Positions 53,409 to 62,341 of a stretch of DNA of 64,000 bases are shown piece after piece. The notes beneath the pieces are model-generated. The model was not told the DNA's origin. It ran no database searches and saw nothing but the letters and a program-made list of their open reading frames with translations. Every line of letters begins with the position of its first letter. The stretch's first letter is position 1. The position numbers were made by a program, and so were the translations under genes. Source of the stretch: Rhizobium metallidurans (GTDB lineage: Bacteria; Pseudomonadota; Alphaproteobacteria; Rhizobiales; Rhizobiaceae); assembly GCF_014196505.1 (NCBI RefSeq), contig NZ_JACIDW010000009.1, positions 1 through 64,000 of the forward strand, given 5' to 3'.

Positions 53409-53424
53409 TGGCACACCGTTTGCT
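53409..53424 (+). promoter_or_regulatory. sigma-54 promoter of the nrt-nir-nas operon
   Basis: TGGCAC-ACCGT-TTGCT matches the -24/-12 consensus (TGGCAC-N5-TTGCA/T) with the right spacing. It lies about 180 bases before nrtA, which leaves room for a leader RNA starting near 53435. Nitrogen control through NtrC is expected. Confidence 0.8.
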
Positions 53425-53434
53425 TAGTTAAAAC

Positions 53435-53606
53435 CGCACCGGTCAACGGCGATCGGGGCGAGATGAGCGCGCGATAAGCGCTCGCAAAAGACATCGACGT
53501 CGCAAGGCCTTTGCAGTCCGGGACCCTCCCTCCCGATGACGCATCCGCCGAGCGGCGTTTTTTATTCCCGAATTTCCGGCCAGCACCAGCAGAGGGAACC
53601 TGCGTA
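53435..53606 (+). ncRNA. nas leader RNA, likely NasT antitermination target
   Basis: The untranslated leader between the sigma-54 promoter and nrtA can form a hairpin with arms GAGCGC/GCGCTC (53465-53470 and 53478-53483, loop GCGATAA) and another at 53519-53535 (CGGGA/TCCCG). A GC-rich stem with a run of six T ends at 53563. NasT-type ANTAR proteins bind paired hairpins upstream of such a terminator. I could not identify both hexaloop hairpins with certainty. The transcription start is estimated. Confidence 0.6.
53546..53563 (+). terminator. leader terminator before nrtA
   Basis: A short GC stem (CGCC with GGCG around GAGC, possibly extended by bulged pairs from 53539) is followed by six T at 53558-53563. 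It lies about 45 bases before the nrtA start, in the position of a regulated attenuator. The stem is short, so it may need NasT-free conditions to act. Confidence 0.55.
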
Positions 53607-54905
53607 ATGAGCAAGATAATCACGACCGGCATCACACGTCGCGGCCTGTTGAAGACGACGGCAACCGCAGCCCTGATCACAGCGGTCCGGAGCGCGTTCC
53701 CGTCGGGTGCCTTCGCCGCCGGCGCCGGCCCCGAGGTGACGGGCGCCAAGCTCGGCTTCATCGCGCTCACCGACGCCGCGCCGCTCGTTGTCGCGCAGGA
53801 GAAAGGCCTGTTCGCCAAGCACGGCATGCCCGATGTCGAGGTCGCCAAGCAGGCCTCCTGGGGTGCGACGCGCGACAATCTCGTGCTCGGTGGTGCGGCC
53901 AACGGCATCGACGGCGCCCACATACTCTCGCCGCTGCCCTACCTCATGCACACCGGCAAGGTGACGCAAAACAACCAGCCGGTGCCGATGACCATTCTCG
54001 CCCGGCTCAACTACGACAGCCAGGGCATCTCGGTCGCCAAGGAATATGCCGATACCGGCGTGCAGCTGGACGCCTCCAGGCTGAAGGCCGCCTTCGAGAA
54101 GAAGAAGGCCGAGGGCAAGGAGATCAAGGCCGCGATGACCTTCCCGGGCGGCACGCATGATCTCTGGATCCGTTACTGGCTCGCCGCCGGCGGCATCGAT
54201 CCCGACAAGGATGTCTCCACGATCGTCGTTCCGCCGCCTCAGATGGTCGCGAACATGAAGGTCGGCAACATGGACGTCTTCTGTGTCGGCGAACCCTGGA
54301 ACGAGCAGCTGGTCAACCAGGGCATCGGCTTCACGGCGGCAACGACCGGCGAACTCTGGAAGGGCCATCCGGAAAAGGCGCTCGGCATGCGTTCGGATTG
54401 GGTCGAGAAGAACCCGAACGCCGCCAAGGCGCTGCTGATGGCCGTGATGGAAGCTCAGCAATGGTGCGACAGCATGGACAACAAGGAAGAAATGTCGGCG
54501 CTGCTCGGCAAGCGCCAGTGGTTCAACGTTCCGCCGAAGGACGTGCTCGGCCGCCTCAAGGGCGACATCAACTACGGCAACGGACGCCTCACCAAGGGCA
54601 CCGACCTCTACATGAAGTTCTGGGCCGGCGGTGTCTCCTATCCGTTCAAGAGCCACGATACCTGGTTCCTCGCCGAGAACATCCGCTGGGGCAAATTCGC
54701 GCCGGATACCGACATCAAGAAGCTGGTCGACGAGGTCAACCGGGAGGACATCTGGCGCGCCGCCGCCAAGGACCTTGGCGTTGCCGCCGCCGACATCCCG
54801 GCATCCTCCTCGCGCGGCAAGGAAACCTTCTTCGACGGCAAGGTCTTCGATCCCGAAAACCCCTCCGCCTATCTCGACAGCCTGACGATCAAGGTTGCGT
54901 CCTGA
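53607..54905 (+). CDS. nrtA: nitrate ABC transporter substrate-binding protein
   Basis: This 432-residue binding protein has a twin-arginine signal (ITTGITRRGLLKTTATAALI; cleavage near AFA-AG). The mature domain has FIALTDAAPLVVAQEKGLFA, MTFPGGTHDLWIRYWLAAGG and FCVGEPWNEQL, typical of NrtA/CmpA. It captures nitrate or nitrite in the periplasm. The start at 53607 has AGAGGGAA upstream; the longer frame from 53511 overlaps the leader terminator. It is the first gene of the nrtABC-nirBD-nasA-cysG operon. Confidence 0.9.
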   Translation: MSKIITTGITRRGLLKTTATAALITAVRSAFPSGAFAAGAGPEVTGAKLGFIALTDAAPLVVAQEKGLFAKHGMPDVEVAKQASWGATRDNLVLGGAANGIDGAHILSPLPYLMHTGKVTQNNQPVPMTILARLNYDSQGISVAKEYADTGVQLDASRLKAAFEKKKAEGKEIKAAMTFPGGTHDLWIRYWLAAGGIDPDKDVSTIVVPPPQMVANMKVGNMDVFCVGEPWNEQLVNQGIGFTAATTGELWKGHPEKALGMRSDWVEKNPNAAKALLMAVMEAQQWCDSMDNKEEMSALLGKRQWFNVPPKDVLGRLKGDINYGNGRLTKGTDLYMKFWAGGVSYPFKSHDTWFLAENIRWGKFAPDTDIKKLVDEVNREDIWRAAAKDLGVAAADIPASSSRGKETFFDGKVFDPENPSAYLDSLTIKVAS

Positions 54906-54961
54906 TCCGTGCCGCCGGCGTAGACCACGCCGGCTCTTCCATCCCGCAAGAGGAGCGCAGA

Positions 54962-55855
54962 ATGCCCGCTTTGGCCAAGAAACAGACGATCGCGACGTCG
55001 GCAACCGCATCGAAAACCGCAACCATCCTGCCGCTCGCCAGGCGTCCGGCGGCAAGGTTCGACATCAGGAAGATTTCGGCCACGCTTGCCCGCAACGTCG
55101 TACCGCCACTCGTCGTGCTCGCCATCCTGCTCGGCGTCTGGCAGGTGCTCTGTTCGTCGCCGACCGCCTCGCTGCCCTCGCCCTATCAGGTCTGGCAGGA
55201 GAGCTTCGACCTGATCGCCTATCCCTTCTTCAACTACGGCTCGCAGGATATCGGGCTTGGCTGGCGGGTGCTGATCTCGCTGCAGCGCGTGGCTTACGGC
55301 TTCGGGCTCGCCGCGATCGCCGGCGTGATTGTCGGCGCCATCATCGGCCAATCGGTATGGGCGATGCGCGGCCTTGATCCGATCTTCCAGGTCCTGCGCA
55401 CCGTGCCGCCACTTGCCTGGCTGCCGCTCTCGCTCGCCGCCTTCCAGAACGCCAACCCCTCGGCGATCTTCGTGATCTTCATCACCTCGATATGGCCGGT
55501 CATCATCAACACCGCCGTCGGCGTGCGCAACATCCCGCAGGACTATCGCAACGTCGCCCAGGTGCTGCGGCTGAACCAGATCGAGTTCTTCTTCAAGATC
55601 ATGCTGCCTTCGGCCGCCCCCTACATCTTCACCGGCCTTCGCATCGGCGTCGGTCTCTCCTGGCTGGCGATCGTCGCGGCCGAAATGCTCACCGGTGGTG
55701 TCGGCATCGGCTTCTTCATCTGGGATGCGTGGAACTCGTCCCGCCTGCCCGACATCATCGTCGCGCTTGCCTACATCGGCGTCGTCGGCTTCGCGCTCGA
55801 CAAGCTGGTGGCGGCGGTCGGCAAGCTGATCACCCGCGGCGCTTCGGCCAATTGA
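54962..55855 (+). CDS. nrtB: nitrate ABC transporter permease
   Basis: This 297-residue inner-membrane protein has about six hydrophobic segments (VVPPLVVLAILLGVWQVLCS is the first) and the coupling loop RNVAQVLRLNQIEFFFKIML. It forms the homodimeric channel of the nitrate importer. The start at 54962 follows AAGAGGAG. A frame running on from nrtA is a shadow. NrtC follows after 11 bases. Confidence 0.9.
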   Translation: MPALAKKQTIATSATASKTATILPLARRPAARFDIRKISATLARNVVPPLVVLAILLGVWQVLCSSPTASLPSPYQVWQESFDLIAYPFFNYGSQDIGLGWRVLISLQRVAYGFGLAAIAGVIVGAIIGQSVWAMRGLDPIFQVLRTVPPLAWLPLSLAAFQNANPSAIFVIFITSIWPVIINTAVGVRNIPQDYRNVAQVLRLNQIEFFFKIMLPSAAPYIFTGLRIGVGLSWLAIVAAEMLTGGVGIGFFIWDAWNSSRLPDIIVALAYIGVVGFALDKLVAAVGKLITRGASAN

Positions 55856-55866
55856 AGGGAACGACC

Positions 55867-56664
55867 ATGACCGCCTATCTCAAGCTCGACCATATCGACA
55901 AGCATTTCGACCGGGCCGGCGTGCGCGCCGAGGTGCTGAAGGCCATCAACCTGACGATCTCCAAGGGCGAGTTCGTCTCGATCATCGGCCACTCCGGTTG
56001 CGGCAAGTCCACCCTGCTCAACCTCATCGCCGGCCTGACGCCGGTCTCATCGGGCGCCGTGCTGCTGGAAAACCGCGAGGTCAACGCCCCCGGCCCCGAG
56101 CGCGCCGTCGTCTTCCAGAACCACAGCCTGCTGCCCTGGCTCACCGTCTACGAAAACGTCAACCTCGCCGTCTCCAAGGTATTCGGCAATTCGAAGAGCA
56201 AGGCGGAGCGTCACGACTGGGTGATGGCGAACCTCGATCTCGTGCAGATGGCGCACGCCAAGGACAAGCGCCCCTCCGAAATATCCGGCGGCATGAAGCA
56301 GCGCGTCGGCATCGCCCGGGCGCTCTCCATGGAGCCGAAAATCCTGTTGCTCGACGAGCCGTTCGGCGCGCTAGACGCGCTAACGCGCGCCCATTTGCAG
56401 GATGCGGTCATGGAAATCCATGCGCGCCTCGGCAACACGATGGTGATGATCACCCATGACGTCGACGAGGCCGTGCTGCTCTCCGACCGCATCGTGATGA
56501 TGACCAACGGCCCGGCCGCCAAGATCGGCGAAGTCCTCGACGTGCCGATCGCCCGCCCGCGCAACCGCATCGAGCTCGCCTCCGACCGAACCTACCTCAA
56601 ATGCCGCGAAGCCGTGCTGAAGTTCCTCTACGAACGCCACCGCTTCGTCGAAGCCGCGGAGTAA
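55867..56664 (+). CDS. nrtC: nitrate ABC transporter ATP-binding protein
   Basis: This 265-residue ATPase has Walker [12 protein letters not shown], the signature ISGGMKQRVGIARAL, Walker B ILLLDEPFGALD and switch His in MITHDVDEAVLLSD. It lacks the NrtA-like C-terminal extension of cyanobacterial NrtC, so it corresponds to a single NrtD-like ATPase. Four bases separate it from nirB. It powers the NrtAB transporter. Confidence 0.88.
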   Translation: MTAYLKLDHIDKHFDRAGVRAEVLKAINLTISKGEFVSIIGHSGCGKSTLLNLIAGLTPVSSGAVLLENREVNAPGPERAVVFQNHSLLPWLTVYENVNLAVSKVFGNSKSKAERHDWVMANLDLVQMAHAKDKRPSEISGGMKQRVGIARALSMEPKILLLDEPFGALDALTRAHLQDAVMEIHARLGNTMVMITHDVDEAVLLSDRIVMMTNGPAAKIGEVLDVPIARPRNRIELASDRTYLKCREAVLKFLYERHRFVEAAE

Positions 56665-56668
56665 ACCC

Positions 56669-59131
56669 ATGTCAGACACCCGCATCGAAAAACTCGTGAT
56701 CATCGGCAACGGCATGGCGCCCGGGCGCATGCTCGAGCACTTGTTCGAGAAGGCGCCCGGCCAGTATCAGGTCACGATCTTCAACGCCGAGCCACGCGTC
56801 AATTACGACCGCATCATGCTGTCGCCGGTTCTATCCGGCGAGAAGAGCTACGAGCAGATCGTCATCCATGGCGACGGCTGGTACATCGACCATGGCATCA
56901 CGCTCTACAAGGGCCACAAGATCGTCGCCATCGACCGCGATGCCAAGACGGTCACCTCGGACCACGGCGTCACCGAGAGCTACGACAAGCTGGTGATCGC
57001 CACCGGCTCCGTGCCCTTCATCATCCCCGTCCCCGGCAAGGACCTGCCAGGGGTCATCACCTATCGCGATCTCGACGACGTGCAGGCGATGCTTCTGGCG
57101 GCGCAATCGCGCGAGAAAGCGATCGTCATCGGCGGCGGCCTGCTCGGATTGGAGGCTGCGGCCGGCCTCGCGCAGCGCGGCATGGATGTCACCGTGCTGC
57201 ATGTCATGCCAACGCTGATGGAGCGCCAGCTCGACCCCGCCGCCGGCTATCTGCTGCAGAAGGCCGTCGAGGAGCGCGGCATCAAGGTCATCACCAAGGC
57301 CAACACCAAGGCGATCGTCGGCAACGGCAAGGTCGAGGGCATCGAGCTCGATGACAACAGCGTCATTCCGGCAAGCCTCGTCGTCATGGCCGTCGGCATC
57401 CGCCCGAATGTCGGGCTGGCGAAAGAGGCCGGCCTTGCGGTCAATCGCGGCATCGTTGTCGACGACGGTATGCGCACCTCGGATGGCGATATTCTCTCGC
57501 TCGGCGAATGCGCCGAGGTCGGCGGCATGGTCTATGGCCTGGTCGCGCCGCTCTACGAAATGGCCCGCATCGCCGCCTCGCATCTTGCGGGTGACACGTC
57601 TCCCGCCTTCGTGCACTCCGACACGCCGACCAAGCTCAAGGTGACGGGCATCGATCTCTACTCGCTCGGCGACTTCGCCGATGGCGACGATCGCGAGGAG
57701 ATCGTGCTGCGCGACGCCACCGCCGGCGTCTACAAGCGCCTGGTGCTGAAGGACAACCGTATCATCGGCACCGTTCTCTACGGCGAGACGGCTGATGGTG
57801 CGTGGTTCAACGATCTAAAGAAGAAGCAGACCGACATCACCGAGATGCGCGATACGCTGATCTTCGGTCAGGCTTACCAGGGAGGGTCGCCGCTGGACCC
57901 TATGGCGGCCGTTGCAGCCTTGCCGGATGATGCGGAAATCTGCGGCTGCAACGGCGTATGCAAGGGCAAGATCACCTCGACCATCACGGCCAAGGGACTG
58001 ACGTCGCTTGACGACGTCCGCGCCCACACCAAGGCGTCGGCCTCCTGCGGCTCCTGCACCGGCCTGGTCGAACAGCTGATGTCGCTGACGCTCGGCGACA
58101 GCTACAACCCGGCCGCGGTTACCCCGATGTGCACCTGCACCGAACTCGGCCATGACGATGTTCGCCGCCTGATCAAGGCCAAGGGTCTGAAGACAATCCC
58201 CGCCGTCATGCAGGAACTCGAATGGAAGACCTCCTGCGGCTGCGCCAAGTGTCGCCCGGCGCTCAACTACTATCTCGTCTGCGATTGGCCGGATGAATAC
58301 GCAGACGACTACCAGTCGCGCTACATCAACGAGCGCGTCCACGCCAACATCCAGAAGGACGGCACCTATTCCGTCGTCCCCCGCATGTGGGGCGGCGTCA
58401 CGAACGCAAGCGAATTGCGCGCCATCGCCGACGTCGTCGACAAGTTCGAGATCCCGATGGTGAAGGTCACCGGCGGCCAGCGCATCGACCTGCTGGGGAT
58501 CGAGAAGGAGGACCTGCCGGCGGTCTGGGCCGATCTCGGCAAGGCCGGTTTCGTCTCCGGACAGGCCTATGCCAAGGGGCTGCGGACGGTGAAGACCTGT
58601 GTCGGTTCCGACTGGTGCCGCTTCGGCACGCAGGATTCCACCGGTCTCGGTATCCGCATCGAGAAGTTCATGTGGGGCTCCTGGACGCCGGCCAAGCTGA
58701 AGCTCGCCGTCTCCGGCTGCCCGCGCAACTGCGCGGAAGCGACCTGCAAGGATATCGGCGTCATTTGCGTGGATAGTGGCTTCGAGATTCACTTCGCCGG
58801 TGCCGCCGGTCTCGACATCAAGGGCACCGAGGTTCTCGGCCTGGTGAAGACCGGGGACGAGGCGCTGGAGCATATCGTGGCACTGACGCAGATGTACCGC
58901 GAGCAGGCCCGCTATCTCGAGCGCATCTACAAATGGGCGAAGCGTGTCGGGCTTGAGGAAATCCGCCGTCAGATCGTCGGCGATGCCGACAAGCGCAAGG
59001 CCTATTACGAGCGCTTCGTCTTCTCGCAGACATTCGCCCAGGTCGATCCCTGGTCGGAGCGCGTCTCCGGCAAGGACAAGCATGAATTCAAGCCGATGGC
59101 GACGATCGGCTTTCCCCAGGCAGCGGAGTGA
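56669..59131 (+). CDS. nirB: assimilatory NAD(P)H nitrite reductase large subunit
   Basis: This 820-residue enzyme reduces nitrite to ammonium. It has an FAD/NAD domain (KLVIIGNGMAPGRMLEHLFE and AIVIGGGLLGLEAAAGLAQR), BFD-like iron-sulfur segments (CGCNGVCKGKITS with ASCGSCTGLVEQL, and CTCTELGHDDVRRL with CGCAKCRPAL), then the siroheme domain with the cluster/siroheme cysteines in TCVGSDWCRFG and CPRNCAEATCKD. The length is slightly under 850. NirD follows directly. CysG at the operon end supplies siroheme. Confidence 0.9.
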   Translation: MSDTRIEKLVIIGNGMAPGRMLEHLFEKAPGQYQVTIFNAEPRVNYDRIMLSPVLSGEKSYEQIVIHGDGWYIDHGITLYKGHKIVAIDRDAKTVTSDHGVTESYDKLVIATGSVPFIIPVPGKDLPGVITYRDLDDVQAMLLAAQSREKAIVIGGGLLGLEAAAGLAQRGMDVTVLHVMPTLMERQLDPAAGYLLQKAVEERGIKVITKANTKAIVGNGKVEGIELDDNSVIPASLVVMAVGIRPNVGLAKEAGLAVNRGIVVDDGMRTSDGDILSLGECAEVGGMVYGLVAPLYEMARIAASHLAGDTSPAFVHSDTPTKLKVTGIDLYSLGDFADGDDREEIVLRDATAGVYKRLVLKDNRIIGTVLYGETADGAWFNDLKKKQTDITEMRDTLIFGQAYQGGSPLDPMAAVAALPDDAEICGCNGVCKGKITSTITAKGLTSLDDVRAHTKASASCGSCTGLVEQLMSLTLGDSYNPAAVTPMCTCTELGHDDVRRLIKAKGLKTIPAVMQELEWKTSCGCAKCRPALNYYLVCDWPDEYADDYQSRYINERVHANIQKDGTYSVVPRMWGGVTNASELRAIADVVDKFEIPMVKVTGGQRIDLLGIEKEDLPAVWADLGKAGFVSGQAYAKGLRTVKTCVGSDWCRFGTQDSTGLGIRIEKFMWGSWTPAKLKLAVSGCPRNCAEATCKDIGVICVDSGFEIHFAGAAGLDIKGTEVLGLVKTGDEALEHIVALTQMYREQARYLERIYKWAKRVGLEEIRRQIVGDADKRKAYYERFVFSQTFAQVDPWSERVSGKDKHEFKPMATIGFPQAAE

Positions 59132-59141
59132 GGAGATGGAC

Positions 59142-59471
59142 ATGAACTGGATCTCGATCGGCGACATCTCCGACATCCCGCTACGCGGCGCCCGCTGCGT
59201 GAAGACCCCGCAGGGCAAGATCGCCGTTTTCCGCACGGCGGAGAACGAGGTCTTCGCGATCGAAGACCATTGCCCACACAAGGGCGGGCCGCTGTCGCAG
59301 GGGATCGTCCATGCGAAGGCGGTGACCTGCCCGCTGCATAATTGGGTGATTTCGCTGGAGACAGGCAAGGCGCTCGGGGCGGACGAGGGCGAGGTCAGGA
59401 CCATTGCCGTGAGGAACGAGGATGGCGCGCTGTTCATCGCCTTCGAAAGTTTGATGATGGCGGCGGAGTGA
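59142..59471 (+). CDS. nirD: nitrite reductase small subunit (Rieske type)
   Basis: This 109-residue Rieske-fold protein has CPHKGGPLSQGIV and CPLHNWVISLETG holding the Cys-His cluster-ligand pairs. It is the partner of NirB. AGGAG directly touches an ATG at 59136, so the start six bases later at 59142 (MNWISIGDISDIP) is more likely. The stop is followed by the long inverted repeat before nasA. Confidence 0.87.
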   Translation: MNWISIGDISDIPLRGARCVKTPQGKIAVFRTAENEVFAIEDHCPHKGGPLSQGIVHAKAVTCPLHNWVISLETGKALGADEGEVRTIAVRNEDGALFIAFESLMMAAE

Positions 59472-59492
59472 TCGGCTGATGGTGGAGAGTTT

Positions 59493-59643
59493 ACCCCCCT
59501 CTGTCCTGCCGGACATCTCCCCCACAAGGGGGGAGATTGGCTGGACGCACCCACTCGCTCCACGCTCACTACTTGGTTGGGGAGCAACCCACGAGTCGAT
59601 CTCCCCCCTTGTGGGGGAGATGTCCGGCAGGACAGAGGGGGGT
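59493..59643. repeat. 45-bp perfect inverted repeat between nirD and nasA
   Basis: Arms 59493-59537 and 59599-59643 are exact reverse complements, around a 61-base centre. Each arm contains CTGTCCTGCCGGACATCTCC, and inside it a smaller palindrome of C- and G-runs. From memory this is a dispersed intergenic repeat family in rhizobia. In RNA it would form a long hairpin inside the operon, perhaps a partial terminator or an mRNA stability element. No gene lies in 59472-59677. Confidence 0.85.
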
Positions 59644-59677
59644 GACCACGCTCTCAGCGACTTGAGAGGGCACCCCC

Positions 59678-62341
59678 ATGCCCGCTGAAACCAAAACCAC
59701 CTGTCCCTATTGCGGCGTCGGTTGCGGTGTCATCGCAACGGTCGCCGACGACGGTGTCGTCTCCGTCAAAGGCGATCCCGACCATCCGGCCAATTTCGGA
59801 CGCCTGTGCTCCAAGGGCTCCGCGCTCGCCGAAACCATCGATCTCGACGGACGCCTGCTCTATCCCGAAATCGCCGGGCAACGCACAGGCTGGAACACCG
59901 CGCTTGATCTCGTCGCCGACCGCTTCTCGAGGGCGATCGCCGAACACGGCCCGGACTCCGTGGCCTTCTACGTCTCCGGCCAACTGCTCACCGAGGATTA
60001 TTACGTCGCCAACAAGCTGATGAAGGGGTTCATCGGCTCCGCCAACATCGACACCAACTCCCGTCTCTGCATGTCATCCTCGGTCGCCGGCCATCGACGC
60101 GCCTTCGGCGCCGATACGGTGCCGGGCGTCTACGAAGATCTCGAATTGGCCGATCTCGTCATCCTCACCGGCTCCAACCTCGCCTGGTGCCATCCCGTCA
60201 TCTATCAACGCCTTGCGGCTGCCAAGGCGGCGCGCCCGGGCATGAAGGTCGTGGTCATCGACCCCCGTCGAACGATGACATCCGATATCGCAGACCTGCA
60301 TCTGGCCATTCGTCCGGATAGCGACGTCGCGCTGTTCATGGGTCTCTTCGCGCACCTCATCGCGTCCGGCGCGGTCGACCAGAACTACGTGGCGGAGCAT
60401 ACCAGCGGTTTCAACGAGGCCTTCGCCACGGCCGCGACGCTCTCCGCCAGCGATATACTGGAGCAGACCGGCCTTCCCGCCATGCAGCTTCGCGAATTCT
60501 ACCGCCTGTTTACGGCGACCGAAAAGGTCGTCACCTGCTACAGCCAGGGCGTCAACCAATCCTCAACAGGCACCGACAAGGTCAATTCGATCATCAATTG
60601 CCACCTTGCCACCGGCCGCATCGGCCGGCCAGGCATGGGCCCCTTCTCGCTCACCGGCCAGCCGAACGCCATGGGTGGACGCGAAGTCGGGGGGCTCGCC
60701 AACATGCTCGCCGCCCATATGGCGATCGAAAACGCCGATGACCGTGATCGCGTCCAGCGCTTCTGGCAGTCGCCTGCCATCGCGCGGAAGCCCGGCCTGA
60801 AAGCAGTCGACCTGTTCAAGGCTGTCGCTGACGGTCGCATCAAGGCGCTGTGGATCATGGCGACCAATCCCGTCGTCTCGATGCCGGATGCCGATGCCGT
60901 CGAAGCCGCGATCAAGGCCTGCCCCTTCGTCGTCGTCTCCGATGTCCTCAGCGACACCGACACAACCCGCCATGCCGATGTCCTGCTGCCCTCGCTCGGC
61001 TGGGGCGAGAAGAACGGAACCGTCACCAACTCCGAGCGCCGCATCTCGCGTCAGCGCGACTTCCTCGACGCACCGGGCGATGCCCGCGCTGACTGGTGGC
61101 AGCTTGCCGAGGTCGGACGGCGCATGGGCTTCAACGGCTTTGGCTATGCGTCGCCGGCGGACATCTTTGCCGAGCACGCCGCCCTCTCCGCCTTCGAGAA
61201 TGACGGCAGCCGCGACTTCGACATCGGCGCCTTTGCAGGGGTGGATGAGCCGAGCTACCGCCTCATGTCGCCGTTCCAATGGCCAGCCACGCCGGAGCCG
61301 GCTACCGTCAGCAGCGGCGGCAAGCGCTTCTTCGCCGATGGCCGCTTCTACCATCCGGATGGGCGAGCACGGTTCGTCGCCCTTGAGCCAGCCGTCGCCG
61401 ATCGTACCAATTCCGATTACCCCTTCACGCTCAACACCGGTCGTATTCGCGACCAGTGGCACACGATGACGCGCACGGGCAAAAGCGCCCGCCTCTCCTC
61501 GCATATCGCCGAGCCCTTCGCCGAACTGCATCCGCGCGACGCGATCGAGATCGGCGTCGGCAATGCCACGCTGGTCGAAATCGAAAGCCCGCATGGCAAG
61601 GCGATCGTGCGCGCCTTGATCACGGAGCGGCAGGCCCGCGGCAGCGTTTTCGTGCCCATGCACTGGAACGACCAGTTCGCCGCCAAGGCCCGGATCGACG
61701 CCGTCGTCGCGCCGGTCACCGATCCGCTATCCGGCCAGCCCGCCTCCAAGAACGTCGCCGTCTCGGCAAGGGCGTTCGCGGCCATATCGTACGGCTTCGC
61801 CGTTTCGGCAACCAGGCCCGAGGGGCTTGATACGCCCTATTGGGCGCTGGCGAAGGCCGACGGCGGCTGGCGGCTCGAGTTTGCCGCCGACAATCACGTC
61901 GAGGACTGGTCGCGGTGGTGCCGCCGCACATTCGCCATTCCCGAGGTGCTCGAGCCGCTCGGTTACGCGGACCTGCAATCCGGCGACATCAGGCTCGCCT
62001 TCTTCGACGGTGACCGGCTTCTCGCCGCGCTTTTCATCGCCCGGCAGCCGGTGGCCGTCGCGCGCAACTGGGCGATCGCGCAGCTTGGTGCGTCGCATGA
62101 TCAGCCGCGCAAGCGCTTCGCGCTGGTTGCCGGCCGCCCCGGCTCGGACATGCCGGATCCCGGCGCCACCGTCTGTTCCTGCCTCGGTGTCGGCGTCAAC
62201 CAGATCATCTCCGCCGTGCGCGGCGGTTGCCACAGCGTCGAGGCGATCGGCGCGCAAACCAAGGCTGGAACCAATTGCGGCTCGTGCCGCGCGGAAATCA
62301 GGGGGATCATCGATGGATGTCTTGCGGCAGCAGCGGAATGA
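59678..62341 (+). CDS. nasA: assimilatory nitrate reductase catalytic subunit
   Basis: This 887-residue molybdopterin enzyme reduces nitrate to nitrite in the cytosol. The N-terminal 4Fe-4S site has TTCPYCGVGCGVIATV and GRLCSKGSALAE. The molybdopterin domains include CYSQGVNQSSTGTDKVNSII and GPFSLTGQPNAMGGREVGGL. The C-terminus has a BFD-type 2Fe-2S segment, CSCLGVGVNQI with GTNCGSCRAEIRG. There is no signal peptide. The gene overlaps cysG by 29 bases. Confidence 0.9.
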   Translation: MPAETKTTCPYCGVGCGVIATVADDGVVSVKGDPDHPANFGRLCSKGSALAETIDLDGRLLYPEIAGQRTGWNTALDLVADRFSRAIAEHGPDSVAFYVSGQLLTEDYYVANKLMKGFIGSANIDTNSRLCMSSSVAGHRRAFGADTVPGVYEDLELADLVILTGSNLAWCHPVIYQRLAAAKAARPGMKVVVIDPRRTMTSDIADLHLAIRPDSDVALFMGLFAHLIASGAVDQNYVAEHTSGFNEAFATAATLSASDILEQTGLPAMQLREFYRLFTATEKVVTCYSQGVNQSSTGTDKVNSIINCHLATGRIGRPGMGPFSLTGQPNAMGGREVGGLANMLAAHMAIENADDRDRVQRFWQSPAIARKPGLKAVDLFKAVADGRIKALWIMATNPVVSMPDADAVEAAIKACPFVVVSDVLSDTDTTRHADVLLPSLGWGEKNGTVTNSERRISRQRDFLDAPGDARADWWQLAEVGRRMGFNGFGYASPADIFAEHAALSAFENDGSRDFDIGAFAGVDEPSYRLMSPFQWPATPEPATVSSGGKRFFADGRFYHPDGRARFVALEPAVADRTNSDYPFTLNTGRIRDQWHTMTRTGKSARLSSHIAEPFAELHPRDAIEIGVGNATLVEIESPHGKAIVRALITERQARGSVFVPMHWNDQFAAKARIDAVVAPVTDPLSGQPASKNVAVSARAFAAISYGFAVSATRPEGLDTPYWALAKADGGWRLEFAADNHVEDWSRWCRRTFAIPEVLEPLGYADLQSGDIRLAFFDGDRLLAALFIARQPVAVARNWAIAQLGASHDQPRKRFALVAGRPGSDMPDPGATVCSCLGVGVNQIISAVRGGCHSVEAIGAQTKAGTNCGSCRAEIRGIIDGCLAAAAE

